Positions 24,923 to 34,139 are shown, numbered from the stretch's first letter. The stretch: 64,000 bases of DNA from JAAFHI01 sp039793685 (GCA_039793685.1 JBDRAL010000037.1:147721-211720); one strand, 5' to 3'. A program made the numbers and translations. Notes: a model not told the origin generated them from the sequence alone.

Positions 24923-27900
24923 TTATTCTTTACGCCGTTTGGGATAGATGTTGCCCTCAAATACCTCTTTCAACGCATCAGAAATTTTGCCAAGCCCGCA
25001 TCCGCCGGGGCTCTCAGCCCATTGAATCAGAGCGGCGACTTTCTCTGCTTGGGGTGCGTTCGCTCCTGGCAGGAAATGATGAGGGACGTTTAAGTGAACG
25101 AACATCAAGGGCAACTGTGATGGCAGGATTCTGCTTAAAGTATTCAACAATTCCTTCCGCGAATTGTCCCTGTCAGTGGTAGTTGACACTTTGCTTTTGC
25201 TACCTGATGTTTGAGATTGAGCCGTTGGTTTGGAGTTGGAAACTGCTGGTAGGCTTGCCTTAATTACCCGTTCGATACTAGTTGCCACATCCGCCCACGC
25301 AGAGTCACGGTCGTTCCAAAGGTTTATCGGCTGTCCGTCTTTCGGGAGCGCCTGCAATTTGCCGAACGGCGCGCTGTGCCAGTTGTTTTTTCTCAGAATG
25401 ACCGGAATGACCTTGGCCTCGCCCGCTTCGTGGCGTTCCATCGCCCGTTTCATCTCGATGTCGTAGCAGTAATCGGACGCAATGAAGTCGGCGCTGATCA
25501 GAAGCAGAATGATGTCCGCCCGGTTCAGGTTGTCATCAATCTTGTCCTTCCACTCCTCACCCGCGAGGATGCGCCGGTCGTGCCACGTCTCAATCACGCC
25601 CTGCCTTTGCAACAGTTTCAGGTGGGTTTCCAGTTCGTCGCGGAATGCTTCGTCCTTATGTGAATAGCAGTAGAACAGTTTCTTCGCGCCCATTGTCGCG
25701 CCCCTTCCTTCGTGGCTGTCGTGTTTTCTCGCCGTCGGTTGAATGTCGAGTCCGTTCAAGAGTTCCCTGACGTTAACTTTATGAATGTCGTCGCCGTCCT
25801 CGAATTCGTAGATTTCCCGTCCTCTTCGTTCCCATGTCAAAAGTGTTGTGTAGGGAATCGGCTTCCCGGGAAATTGGGCGAGCGGGACGAGTTCCATCAC
25901 GTTCAGTCCTTTGAAATTTAGGTGAATCCGTTCGAAATCTGACCTAATTACAGAAAGCAATCGCCTTCGGGCGAGGATTGGTCCATCTACCATGATTTCG
26001 ACGGCGAGTCCGCTGGTTCTGACAATCCCTACCGCCCCTTCAAACGCCAGAATCACGCCTGACCGCCAGCGCGGCGTTTCACGGCTCAAAGCATGCGTTC
26101 GAACAATGAACTGCGGCAGGAGTCCTTCTGGCAAAACTGGGTATTCGTAGCGAAAATTGAGACAGTTTACGGACTCGAAAGCACCTACTTCTGGTGGTTC
26201 TTCTTTTGAAAGTAACTGCGGAATCAGATACTGGTCCTCGGTTTCTGGAAAAGGAAGGCAAATTTCAAACTTCCGCATCAAATCAATCAGGAAGCATTGC
26301 AATCCCTGCGGATAGCGTGCCGGATCAAGCATTTGCGGTAAATCCTTCAACCCTATTCTGCCTTCTCTTTCCGCCAGTAGAGGTGAGTTAATCACCGAGT
26401 AAACACCGTCAGTGACCCAGCGCGGGTTGAGGACATGTGTATGGTTTAGTCGTGCGTCATCTTCATAGTTCAAAGCAATTCCGAGAATATGCAGAATTTT
26501 GGCGAGTAGCGTTTGGTCGTCGGCCTTTTCAATTCCGCTGGCGACACATTCCGCGCGAAATTCTTCCAAGGTAAGAAAGTCGCGTTGGATTTCCGGCAGC
26601 CGTTCCTTGATGGCAAACCAGCTATTCGGAAAGGGCATTCGAATATCAGGCAACCGGTCAGTTTCTCTTTCGATAGCAGCGCGAAGTTCCATAATTCCTA
26701 AGGGTTCTGAGCAGTCAGTCTCGATAAACTCACGGATGAAGGAATATTCCCGTTGCAATCCACTCTTGTTCAATGTGAAAGGCACTTCCTTGATCTTGTT
26801 TAGAACGACTATGACCGACGATTCATCACCGAAACTTTTGATGAGTTTGAGCCAGTATTCGGCGTCGCTGTCTTCGTTGCCTTCACGCCCGCTCAACACT
26901 AGGAGATAGAGACTCCGCTTGGTCAGAAAAAACTGGTGCGTAGCATGCATGATTTCCTGTCCGCCAAAATCCCAAAGATTGAGGCGAATTTCTTCTTCTC
27001 GTAAATGGATCTTCCACGGGGTAATTCGAATGCCATGAGTTGTTTCTTCTTTCGAATTAAATTTTCCGTTTACAATCTGATTGACAAGCGATGTTTTCCC
27101 AACACCTCCCCGCCCAACAAGAATTAGCTTCCCTTCATTCAGCGGACGTGGCTTTTCTCGTCGAGTATTTATGTAGAAATCGAGAATCCTTTTTGTGCCA
27201 TTGAGTCTTTCTACATTGCTTGCGTCGCCCAATTCTGAACTAAGGGCTTCCGTTGTCGGAAAAAGCTCTTTATTTTCATGTAAATAAACTCGTTTAAGTT
27301 TGTTTAGAGAGAGAAGGCTCTCAGGGAGGCTTGTGAGTGAATTGTTGTAAATGTAAAGGGTTTCCAGCGCTGCTAGCTGGCCAAAGTTTTCCGGCAGGCT
27401 CGTTAGTTGGTTGTATTCAAGGGAGAGTTCCTCCAACCTGATCAACTGGCCAAAGCTCTCCGGCAGGCTCCTAAGCTGGTTGTTGTAAAGGTTCAGTGAT
27501 TGCAAGGTAGTTAAGCGGCCAAAGCTCTCTGGCAAGCTCTCCAGTTGATTGTTGTGAAGCTCTAGACTCCCCAGAGCGGTCAACTGGCCAAAGTTTTCTG
27601 GCAAGCTCGTAAGCTGGTTGTTGTAAAGGTGGAGTGATTGTAGGGCCGTCAAGCGGCTAAAACTCTCTGGCAAACTCTTCAGTTGATTGTTGTGAAGCCA
27701 GATGGTTTTCAACGCGGTCAACTGGCCAAAGTTTTCCGGTAGGCTCGTAAGCTGGTTGTTGTAAAGGTAGAGTGACTGCAAGGCCGTCAATCGGTCAAAG
27801 CTTTCTGGCAAATTCTTTAGTTGATTAAAGTGAAGGTCGAATCTCTCCAAGGCGGTCAATCGGCCAAGGCTCTCTGGTAACTCTGTCAGTTGGTTGTGTT

Positions 27901-28246
27901 CAAGGGAAAACCATCTCAAAGAAGTCAATTGCCCGAGTCTCTCTGGTAACTTTGTTAGGTGGTTGTTATGGATCCAGAGCGTCCGTAACGCGGTCAACTG
28001 GCTAAGGCTCTCGGGCACACTCGTCAATTGGTTGTTGTGAAGCCAGAGTGTCCGTAACGCGGTCAAATTACCAATGCACTCAGGCAGTCCTGTCAGTTGG
28101 TTATGGGAAAGGTAGAGCGTTTGCAGCGCGGACAACTGGCCGATGTTTTCCGGAATGGATTCAAGTCCAAATCGGCTCAAATCCAACACCGTAGCGTTTT
28201 CTATTTTCGCTTGTTCAATCTTTCTGACTGCTTCCTCGTAGCTCAT
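24923..28246 (-). CDS. Roco-family protein: LRR - Roc GTPase - COR - TIR - effector-associated domain
   Basis: 1107 residues. Residues about 38-337 are thirteen 23-residue leucine-rich repeats (LTALxTLxLxxNQLTxLPExxxx), encoded by a 69-bp DNA repeat (about 27235-28135). The Roc GTPase follows (P-loop GRGGVGKT near 377-384, switch LWDFGGQE, base-recognition LNKIK), then a COR region to about 840. A TIR domain starts near 852 (KKLFYCYSHKDEAF), with the candidate NAD-cleaving Glu in YDIEMKRAM (residue 931). The last ~75 residues (LLNTLSRILPSQLPLMFV, then ALIQWAESPGG) match the look of EAD1, an adaptor domain of bacterial conflict systems. The DNA is clearly more AT-rich than its neighbours, suggesting transfer. 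A nucleotide-gated NADase used in antiphage or self-recognition roles is inference. Confidence 0.88.
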   Translation of the reverse strand: MSYEEAVRKIEQAKIENATVLDLSRFGLESIPENIGQLSALQTLYLSHNQLTGLPECIGNLTALRTLWLHNNQLTSVPESLSQLTALRTLWIHNNHLTKLPERLGQLTSLRWFSLEHNQLTELPESLGRLTALERFDLHFNQLKNLPESFDRLTALQSLYLYNNQLTSLPENFGQLTALKTIWLHNNQLKSLPESFSRLTALQSLHLYNNQLTSLPENFGQLTALGSLELHNNQLESLPESFGRLTTLQSLNLYNNQLRSLPESFGQLIRLEELSLEYNQLTSLPENFGQLAALETLYIYNNSLTSLPESLLSLNKLKRVYLHENKELFPTTEALSSELGDASNVERLNGTKRILDFYINTRREKPRPLNEGKLILVGRGGVGKTSLVNQIVNGKFNSKEETTHGIRITPWKIHLREEEIRLNLWDFGGQEIMHATHQFFLTKRSLYLLVLSGREGNEDSDAEYWLKLIKSFGDESSVIVVLNKIKEVPFTLNKSGLQREYSFIREFIETDCSEPLGIMELRAAIERETDRLPDIRMPFPNSWFAIKERLPEIQRDFLTLEEFRAECVASGIEKADDQTLLAKILHILGIALNYEDDARLNHTHVLNPRWVTDGVYSVINSPLLAEREGRIGLKDLPQMLDPARYPQGLQCFLIDLMRKFEICLPFPETEDQYLIPQLLSKEEPPEVGAFESVNCLNFRYEYPVLPEGLLPQFIVRTHALSRETPRWRSGVILAFEGAVGIVRTSGLAVEIMVDGPILARRRLLSVIRSDFERIHLNFKGLNVMELVPLAQFPGKPIPYTTLLTWERRGREIYEFEDGDDIHKVNVRELLNGLDIQPTARKHDSHEGRGATMGAKKLFYCYSHKDEAFRDELETHLKLLQRQGVIETWHDRRILAGEEWKDKIDDNLNRADIILLLISADFIASDYCYDIEMKRAMERHEAGEAKVIPVILRKNNWHSAPFGKLQALPKDGQPINLWNDRDSAWADVATSIERVIKASLPAVSNSKPTAQSQTSGSKSKVSTTTDRDNSRKELLNTLSRILPSQLPLMFVHLNVPHHFLPGANAPQAEKVAALIQWAESPGGCGLGKISDALKEVFEGNIYPKRRKE

Positions 28247-28920
28247 TGTCGTGGCCTCTTCCCATTCCTGTTTATGGTGGGTTGTCGAGTGAGAATATGC
28301 CTATCTTCCCGACAATCTGACTTTGCTTCTTTTTTCTCGTCAAGCCGGAATTTCGTCCGGTTGGTGGAATCACGGGGCAGGTTTTTCCCGGTAGATGGTC
28401 CACTTTTTCGGAATCGTGGGCTGCGGATTGTGACTTGTGTTGTGCGGCGAGCGATGTTCGCCAGGTTTTTCTTCTCGGAAGGCAAGCGAATGGTCGGTTG
28501 AGCCTTGCGGATCGTGACGTTCGCCGTGCGAATGGGGACGTGCGCCATGTTTTTTGCGAGTTGCGGGCTGCGAAAGGCGATGGAAGCCATGTTTTTCGTG
28601 AGTGAGGCCGTGCGGGGAGTGTGTTGAACGTTGTTTTTTGTGATTTGTCGCCTGCGGATGGCGATTGAAACGGCGCGGGACGTGTTTTTCCCCTCGCGGG
28701 CGTGTCGGTGGCAGCGCGTACCCTCCCTCGCGGTCGGGTTTCCATACCGGGGGCAGTGCGAGTCGTGTGAGCAGTCGGGCTACGGAAGCGGCTGGCGCGT
28801 TTGGGCGTCCGCGTGGGCGAGTATCGCGGCGGAGCGGCTTCGGAGTAAGCTTGTGCTCGAACGTTTCCCCTTTTTTCAAAGTTTTTTGTCCCTGAACATG
28901 TGATTCGCGAAGGAGTCCGC
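28247..28920. other. Long non-coding gap, mostly a degenerate heptamer array
   Basis: 674 bp between the divergent Roco and aldehyde oxidoreductase genes. About half is the 7-bp periodic array at 28390-28720. Open frames through it on the minus strand give 7-residue-periodic Arg/Ser/His-rich peptides, which is what a 7-bp repeat produces in every frame. I therefore call no gene here. An AAGGAG at 28910-28915 serves the next gene. Confidence 0.6.
28390..28720 (-). repeat. Degenerate 7-bp tandem array of about 47 units
   Basis: Read on the minus strand, CGC or CAC recurs at the end of heptamers for more than 300 bp (for example CATTCGC, GATCCGC, AATCCGC, CAATCGC, CATCCGC), broken by several AAAAAAC units. 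The phase is kept through most of the stretch, with slips near the right end. Possible continuation to about 28820 is weaker. Confidence 0.7.
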
Positions 28921-29664
28921 ATGCCGAACGAAATGTCTTCGGACAATGTCCTTCCGTCCGAGAAGCAGAGCACGTCGAAAACGTCGCGACGCGGGTTTCT
29001 CGGGCAGGCGCTCGCCGTCGCCGGGACCGCCGCCGTCGTGCCGTCCGTTTTGAACCAGGCCGCCAAAGCCGAACCCGCCGTCACCGGCACTTCCGCGCTC
29101 GCCGGCGCGGAGGAAATGAAGATCACGCTGAACATCAATGGCACGGCGCGTACGCTGGAGGTCGAATCCCGCGTCACGCTGCTCGACGCCCTGCGCGAAC
29201 GGCTCGGGCTGACGGGCAGCAAGAAAGGCTGCGACCACGGCCAGTGCGGGGCCTGTACGGTTCTGGTTGACGGTCAGCGCGTCTATTCCTGCCTTTCGCT
29301 CGCGGTGATGCAGGAAGGCCGCGCGATTACGACCGTCGAGGGCCTCGCCAATGGCGAAACGCTCCATCCGATGCAGGCGGCCTTCATTGAAAACGACGCT
29401 TTTCAGTGCGGTTACTGCACTTCCGGTCAAATCTGCGCCGCCGTGGCATTGCTCGACGAACTCAAGCGCGGGTGCGCCAGCGCGGTGTCGTCCGATCTGA
29501 CGAAACCGGCGCTGACCGAAGCCGAAATCCGCGAACGGATGAGCGGAAACCTGTGCCGGTGCGGGTCCTACAACGGAATCGTCGCGGCCATCCAGCAATC
29601 GCTCGGACAAACGCCGCCGTCGCCGGTCGCCGAGATCATCGGCGCGATGGGAGGGGAAGCCTGA
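28921..29664 (+). CDS. Tat-exported [2Fe-2S] subunit of aldehyde oxidoreductase (PaoA/YagT-like)
   Basis: 247 residues from ATG 28921, which has AAGGAG five bases upstream. It carries a Tat signal (RRGFLGQALAVAGTAA), then a plant-type ferredoxin domain with the first cluster ligands in KGCDHGQCGACTV and VYSCLS. An all-helical second domain follows with FQCGYCTSGQIC and NLCRCGSYNG. It passes electrons from the molybdenum site to the FAD subunit in the periplasm. It is the first gene of a three-gene operon; its stop overlaps the next start (TGATG). Confidence 0.95.
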   Translation: MPNEMSSDNVLPSEKQSTSKTSRRGFLGQALAVAGTAAVVPSVLNQAAKAEPAVTGTSALAGAEEMKITLNINGTARTLEVESRVTLLDALRERLGLTGSKKGCDHGQCGACTVLVDGQRVYSCLSLAVMQEGRAITTVEGLANGETLHPMQAAFIENDAFQCGYCTSGQICAAVALLDELKRGCASAVSSDLTKPALTEAEIRERMSGNLCRCGSYNGIVAAIQQSLGQTPPSPVAEIIGAMGGEA

Positions 29665-30659
29665 TGCACAACTTCGCTTTTTCTCGTGCGACTTCGCCCG
29701 CCGACGCGCTCGCGCGTCACGCGGCCACGCCCAACGCGACGTTCATCGCGGGCGGCACGAATCTGGTGGACCGGATGAAGTCCGCCATCGAAGCGCCCGC
29801 CGCGGTCGTGGACATTTCCCGGCTCGAATTCAGAAACATCGAAAGACTTCCCGGCGGAAGCTGGCGCATCGGCGGTCTGGCGACCAACACCGCCGTCGCC
29901 GACCATCCGGAACTGCGCAAGGAATATCCGCTGCTGGCGCGGGCGATCCTGTCGGGCGCGTCGCAGCAGATTCGCAATGTGGCCACGGTCGGCGGCAATC
30001 TTTTACAGCGTACGCGCTGTTCCTACTTCACCGATCCGGCCTTTGCCTGCAACAAGCGCGTACCGGGTTCGGGTTGTCCCGCAATGACCGGTTTTCAGCG
30101 GTCACACGCGATTTTCGGGGCGAGTGATTCCTGCATCGCGGTGCATCCGTCGGATATGTGCGTGGCGCTGGCCGCGCTCGACGCGACGGTCGAGGTGCTG
30201 GGGCCGAAAGGTGAACGCAAGATTGGATTCGACGAATTTCATCGGCTGCCGGGCGCGTCGCCCGACCGCGACACGCTGCTCGAACCGGGCGAAATCATCA
30301 CGGGCGTCGTCCTGCCGCCGATGCCGGGCGCGAAAACCGGCGTGTATCTGAAACTTCGTGACCGGGCGTCCTATTCGTTCGCGCTCGTGTCGGTGGCGTC
30401 CGTCCTTGAAATTTCCGGCGGAAAAATTCGCGCGGCGCGGGTCGCGCTCGGCGGCGTGGCGCACAAGCCGTGGCGCGCGGGCGACGCCGAAAAGTTCCTC
30501 GTCGGGAAATCGCCGACGGAGGCCGTGTTCAAGCAGGCGGCGGACCTCGCCGTTCGCGACGCGAAGCCGCTGCCGGGCAATGCGTTCAAGGTGGAACTGG
30601 CCCGTCGGGCCGTGAAGCGCGGGCTGACGGTGAGCGCCGCGGGCGGAGGTGTCGCATGA
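29664..30659 (+). CDS. FAD-binding subunit of aldehyde oxidoreductase (PaoB/YagS-like)
   Basis: 331 residues. It has the FAD-binding fold of the xanthine dehydrogenase medium subunit: TFIAGGTNLVDRMK near the N-terminus, SGASQQIRNVATVGGNLLQ and a CO-dehydrogenase flavoprotein C-terminal domain (LRDRASYSFALVSVASVLE). Between them lies a Cys-rich insert (RTRCSYFTD, then ACNKRVPGSGC, then GASDSC), as in E. coli PaoB, where it binds a [4Fe-4S] cluster, so this cluster is probably present. It has no signal peptide of its own and is presumably co-exported with the Tat-tagged subunit. Its stop overlaps the next start (ATGA). Confidence 0.94.
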   Translation: MHNFAFSRATSPADALARHAATPNATFIAGGTNLVDRMKSAIEAPAAVVDISRLEFRNIERLPGGSWRIGGLATNTAVADHPELRKEYPLLARAILSGASQQIRNVATVGGNLLQRTRCSYFTDPAFACNKRVPGSGCPAMTGFQRSHAIFGASDSCIAVHPSDMCVALAALDATVEVLGPKGERKIGFDEFHRLPGASPDRDTLLEPGEIITGVVLPPMPGAKTGVYLKLRDRASYSFALVSVASVLEISGGKIRAARVALGGVAHKPWRAGDAEKFLVGKSPTEAVFKQAADLAVRDAKPLPGNAFKVELARRAVKRGLTVSAAGGGVA

Positions 30660-32794
30660 AAGGTGAAGTGACTGGCGCGGCGGCGAGCCGCTACGAAGGT
30701 CGCGCGAAAGTGACCGGCGCGGCGACCTATTCGGCGGAGTTCAAATTCGCCAACCTGCTCTACGCGGCGATTGTTCCGTCGCGCATCGCGAAGGGCAAAA
30801 TCACCAATATCGACGCGGGCGAAGTCGAGCGGATGCCGGGCGTGGTGAAGGTGTTCACGCATCTGAACCTGCCGAAAGTCTACAAACCGACCAACGATTT
30901 CGTGACCTCGAAGATTTACGAGGAACGGCTGCCGCTGTCGGACGCGGTCGTACATTACGGCGGACAGATTGTCGCCGTGGTCGTGGCCGATACGTTCGAA
31001 CGCGCGCGCGCGGGCGCGGCGGCGTTGAAAGTGACTTACGCCGAGGAAAAACCGTCGGTGGATTCCGCGAAAGCCGAATACAAAACCGCGCCGGGCGCAT
31101 TCGGCGAGGGGCCGGAGTTCAAGACCGGCCAGTTTCAGAAAGGGACGTTCGCCGAGGCCGCGAAAGCCGCGCCGGTAAAGATTGAGGCGACCTATCGCAC
31201 CGCCAACGAACTCCACGCGCCGATGGAGCCGCACGCGATCATCGCCGAGTGGGCCGACGCGGAATCGGTGACGATTCACGAACATACGCAGTGGGTCGCG
31301 GGTTCGCAGCGGGCTTATTCGGAAATGTTCGGCGTGGCCACGGAAAAGGTTCGGATCATCTCGCCCTACATCGGGGGCGGGTTCGGTTCGAAGGCGTTGC
31401 CGTGGCCGCACGCGATTGCCTGCGTCGCGGCGGCGCGCGAATTAAAGCGACCGGTGAAGCTCGTGCTTTCCCGACGGCAGATGACGGCGAACGCCGGTCA
31501 TCGTTCGGAAACCGAGCAGACGGTCCGGCTGGCGGCGGAAGCCGACGGAAAACTGGTGGCCATCGCGCACGAGGGCAAGTGCGTGACCTCGCCGGTGGAG
31601 GTGTTCACGGAAAACGGCACGGGCGTGACGCCCACGATGTACGCCGCGCCCAATCTCCTCACCGCGCTCGATCTGGCCGTCCAGAACGTCCCGACGCCGA
31701 CCTTCATGCGTGCGCCGGGCGAGACGCCGGGAATGTTCGCGCTCGAATGCGCGATGGATGAACTCGCGTTGCAACTCAAGATGGACCCGGTGAAGCTGCG
31801 CATTCTCAACGAAACGAAGTCGCACCAGCGCAGCGGTCTGCCCTATTCCGCGAAGGCGTTCAGGGAATGTCTTGAAACCGGGGCGGAGAAATTCGGCTGG
31901 GCGAAGCGTACGCAGCAAACCCGGAGCATGACCCGCGACGGTTTGCTCGTCGGGTGGGGAATGGCGGCTTCGACGTTTCCGGGACAGCGTTTCGGCGCAT
32001 CGGCGAAAGTCCGGCTGTTGCCCGACGGCACCGCGCAGGTACTGACCGCCGCGAACGACATGGGGACCGGGGCCTACACCGTGGTCGCGATTACGGCGGC
32101 CCAGTCGCTCGGCCTTCCCATTGAAAAGATAAAAGTAGAGTTTGGAGACTCCCGGCTTCCCGACGGCGGTCTGGCGGGTGGTTCGATGATGACTGCCACG
32201 CTCGCGCCAGCCGTGGTTGGCGCGTGCCAGAAACTGCTCGCGCAGGTAAAGGCCGAAAACGTCGAGGCCGCGCTCGACATCCTGCGCAAATCAGGAAAAG
32301 CCGCGCTGGAAGCGACCGACACGGCGTTTCCGGGTGAGGAAGGGAAGAAGTGGCACTTCCAGTCGTGGGGCGCGCAGTTCTGCGAAGTCACGGTGGACGA
32401 GGCCATCGGCCGGGTCCGGGTAACGCGCTTCGTGTCGGTGATGAACATCGGAAAGGTCATCAATCCGAAGACCGCCGCGAGCCAGGTGCGCGGCGGGGTG
32501 GCCATGGGCCTCGGCGCGGCGCTGATGGAGGAAGGCGCGTGGGATAAATCGACCGGGATGCCCGTCGTTTACGATCTCGCGGGCTACCACTTCCCGACGC
32601 ACGCCGACGTACCGCGCGTCGACGTGTTTTTCGTCGGCGAACCGGACCTCAACTTCAATCCGGTCGGCGCGCGCGGCGTCGGCGAAATCGGCATCACCGG
32701 TGTCGCGGCAGCCGTCGCCAACGCAATTTATCACGCCACCGGCAAGCGTCTGCGCGATCTTCCGCTGACGCCGGACAAGCTAATTGGGGGATAG
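30656..32794 (+). CDS. Molybdopterin-binding catalytic subunit of aldehyde oxidoreductase (PaoC/YagR-like)
   Basis: 712 residues, from ATG 30656. Large subunit of the xanthine oxidase family: the cofactor-binding segments IGGGFGSKALPWPH and QRSGLPYSAKAF, a Gly-rich ANDMGTGAYTVVAI and, near the end, the catalytic Glu in GARGVGEIGITG. The family usually oxidises aromatic or aliphatic aldehydes to acids, detoxifying them in the periplasm. Neither the molybdenum-cofactor maturation chaperone (XdhC/PaoD) nor cofactor genes lie nearby. The final stop is followed two bases later by the inverted-repeat element at 32796. Confidence 0.95.
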   Translation: MKGEVTGAAASRYEGRAKVTGAATYSAEFKFANLLYAAIVPSRIAKGKITNIDAGEVERMPGVVKVFTHLNLPKVYKPTNDFVTSKIYEERLPLSDAVVHYGGQIVAVVVADTFERARAGAAALKVTYAEEKPSVDSAKAEYKTAPGAFGEGPEFKTGQFQKGTFAEAAKAAPVKIEATYRTANELHAPMEPHAIIAEWADAESVTIHEHTQWVAGSQRAYSEMFGVATEKVRIISPYIGGGFGSKALPWPHAIACVAAARELKRPVKLVLSRRQMTANAGHRSETEQTVRLAAEADGKLVAIAHEGKCVTSPVEVFTENGTGVTPTMYAAPNLLTALDLAVQNVPTPTFMRAPGETPGMFALECAMDELALQLKMDPVKLRILNETKSHQRSGLPYSAKAFRECLETGAEKFGWAKRTQQTRSMTRDGLLVGWGMAASTFPGQRFGASAKVRLLPDGTAQVLTAANDMGTGAYTVVAITAAQSLGLPIEKIKVEFGDSRLPDGGLAGGSMMTATLAPAVVGACQKLLAQVKAENVEAALDILRKSGKAALEATDTAFPGEEGKKWHFQSWGAQFCEVTVDEAIGRVRVTRFVSVMNIGKVINPKTAASQVRGGVAMGLGAALMEEGAWDKSTGMPVVYDLAGYHFPTHADVPRVDVFFVGEPDLNFNPVGARGVGEIGITGVAAAVANAIYHATGKRLRDLPLTPDKLIGG

Positions 32795-32795
32795 C

Positions 32796-32958
32796 GGAAA
32801 ATGCGGAATGCGGAATATCGAATGCGGAATGAAGAAAAACCGGTGATTTTGTAAGAAAGTTGCTCATCGGCGAAAAAAGGGACATACAATCCACCTCATC
32901 CCCCATCCCTTTGCCTTTTCTTTATTCCGCATTCGATATTCCGCATTCCGCATTTTCC
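32796..32958. repeat. 43-nt near-perfect inverted repeat built from AATGCGG heptamers
   Basis: Left arm 32796-32838 and right arm 32916-32958 are reverse complements with one mismatch. Each arm is a 7-bp series (AATGCGG twice, AATATCG, AATGCGG, AATGAAG). The loop is 77 nt. The left arm starts two bases after one stop codon, and the right arm ends twelve bases before proB. There is no T run, so it is not a normal terminator. Confidence 0.93.
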
Positions 32959-32970
32959 TCACCATTCCCC

Positions 32971-34113
32971 ATGTCCCAACTTTCTCTCTCCGCCGTTCGG
33001 CGGGTCGTCGTCAAAATCGGAAGCAACGTACTGGTTGACGCTCAGGTCGGCGTCAACGAATCGGTCGTGGACGCCATCGCCGCGCAGTGCGTCGCGTTGC
33101 GCGAGGCGGGCCGCGAGGTCGTCATCGTGTCGTCGGGCGCGGTCGCTTGCGGGCGTGTGGTGCTGGCCTGCGAGGGCAAGCCCGCGCCCAAGTCGGGCAC
33201 GGCCTCCATTCCGTACAAACAGGCTGCCGCCGCGGTCGGACAACCCTTGCTGATGCAGTTGTGGGAGAAGGCCTTTTCATCGCACGGCGTGCATACGGCG
33301 CAGGTGTTGCTGACCTACGACGATGTGAAAAACCGGCTGCGCTTTCTCAATTCGCGCAACACGCTCCACATGCTGCTGGAACTCGGCATCGTCCCGGTCA
33401 TCAACGAGAACGACACGGTACTGGTGGATGAAATCAAGTTCGGCGACAACGACCAGTTGAGCGCGCTCGTGGCCAACGTGGCCGACGCCGACGCGCTGGT
33501 GCTGCTTTCCGATGTGGACGGCCTTTTCGACGACGATCCCAAGACCAATCCGAACGCTCAAAGAATTCCGGTTGTGGAGAATGTCGATGCCGATACGCTG
33601 GCGGTCGTTTCGGAAAGCAAAAGCGCGTTCGGGACGGGCGGGATGGGTTCAAAGCTCACGTCCGCGCGGACGGCGGCACGGTTCGGCATCCCGGCGGTGC
33701 TCGCCAACGGACGCCGTCTCGATATTTTAACCGACATTTTCGCCGGGAAATCGGTCGGGACGCTGTTTTTGCCCGCCGATGCGAGCCTTTCAAGCCGCAA
33801 ACACTGGATTGCGACGCTGCACCCGTTAGGGAAGGTGGTACTCGACGCCGGGGCCGTACGCGCACTGGCGGAAGCGGGTAAAAGTTTACTGCCGTCGGGC
33901 GTGGTCGGTGTCGAGGGGGCGTTCGACGCGGGTGATCCGGTTGCCTGCGTGGATGAAGCCGGAAATGAAATCGCGCGGGGACTGACGGCCTACGCGGCGG
34001 TTGAAATCGAGAAGATTCGCGGCGCGAAAACGTCCGAAATCGAGTCGCGGCTGGGGTTCAAGTCGTTCGACGAGGTCATCCACCGCGACGACCTTGTGCT
34101 GATGAACGGTTAG
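32971..34113 (+). CDS. proB: Glutamate 5-kinase
   Basis: 380 residues from the ATG at 32971; the frame is open further 5' across the repeat element, but that part is repeat-derived. It phosphorylates glutamate in the first step of proline synthesis. The kinase domain has VVVKIGSNVLVD, IVSSGAVACG, the substrate loop VINENDTVLVDE and LLSDVDGLFDDDP. A PUA domain (about 285-360) and the shared C-terminus FDEVIHRDDLVL complete it. The partner proA is not in the window. There is no clear ribosome-binding site, only repeat DNA, upstream. A second, broken copy of its last ~24 codons lies at 35278-35348. Confidence 0.96.
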   Translation: MSQLSLSAVRRVVVKIGSNVLVDAQVGVNESVVDAIAAQCVALREAGREVVIVSSGAVACGRVVLACEGKPAPKSGTASIPYKQAAAAVGQPLLMQLWEKAFSSHGVHTAQVLLTYDDVKNRLRFLNSRNTLHMLLELGIVPVINENDTVLVDEIKFGDNDQLSALVANVADADALVLLSDVDGLFDDDPKTNPNAQRIPVVENVDADTLAVVSESKSAFGTGGMGSKLTSARTAARFGIPAVLANGRRLDILTDIFAGKSVGTLFLPADASLSSRKHWIATLHPLGKVVLDAGAVRALAEAGKSLLPSGVVGVEGAFDAGDPVACVDEAGNEIARGLTAYAAVEIEKIRGAKTSEIESRLGFKSFDEVIHRDDLVLMNG

Positions 34114-34139
34114 TCTGGACTTGCCGTTTCAACTGCTCG

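Noticed and set aside
28272..29222. 316-residue minus-strand open frame upstream of the Roco gene
   Set aside because: Half is antisense to the [2Fe-2S] subunit gene and half is the heptamer array, giving 7-residue periodic, Arg/Ser-rich peptides. No start signal.
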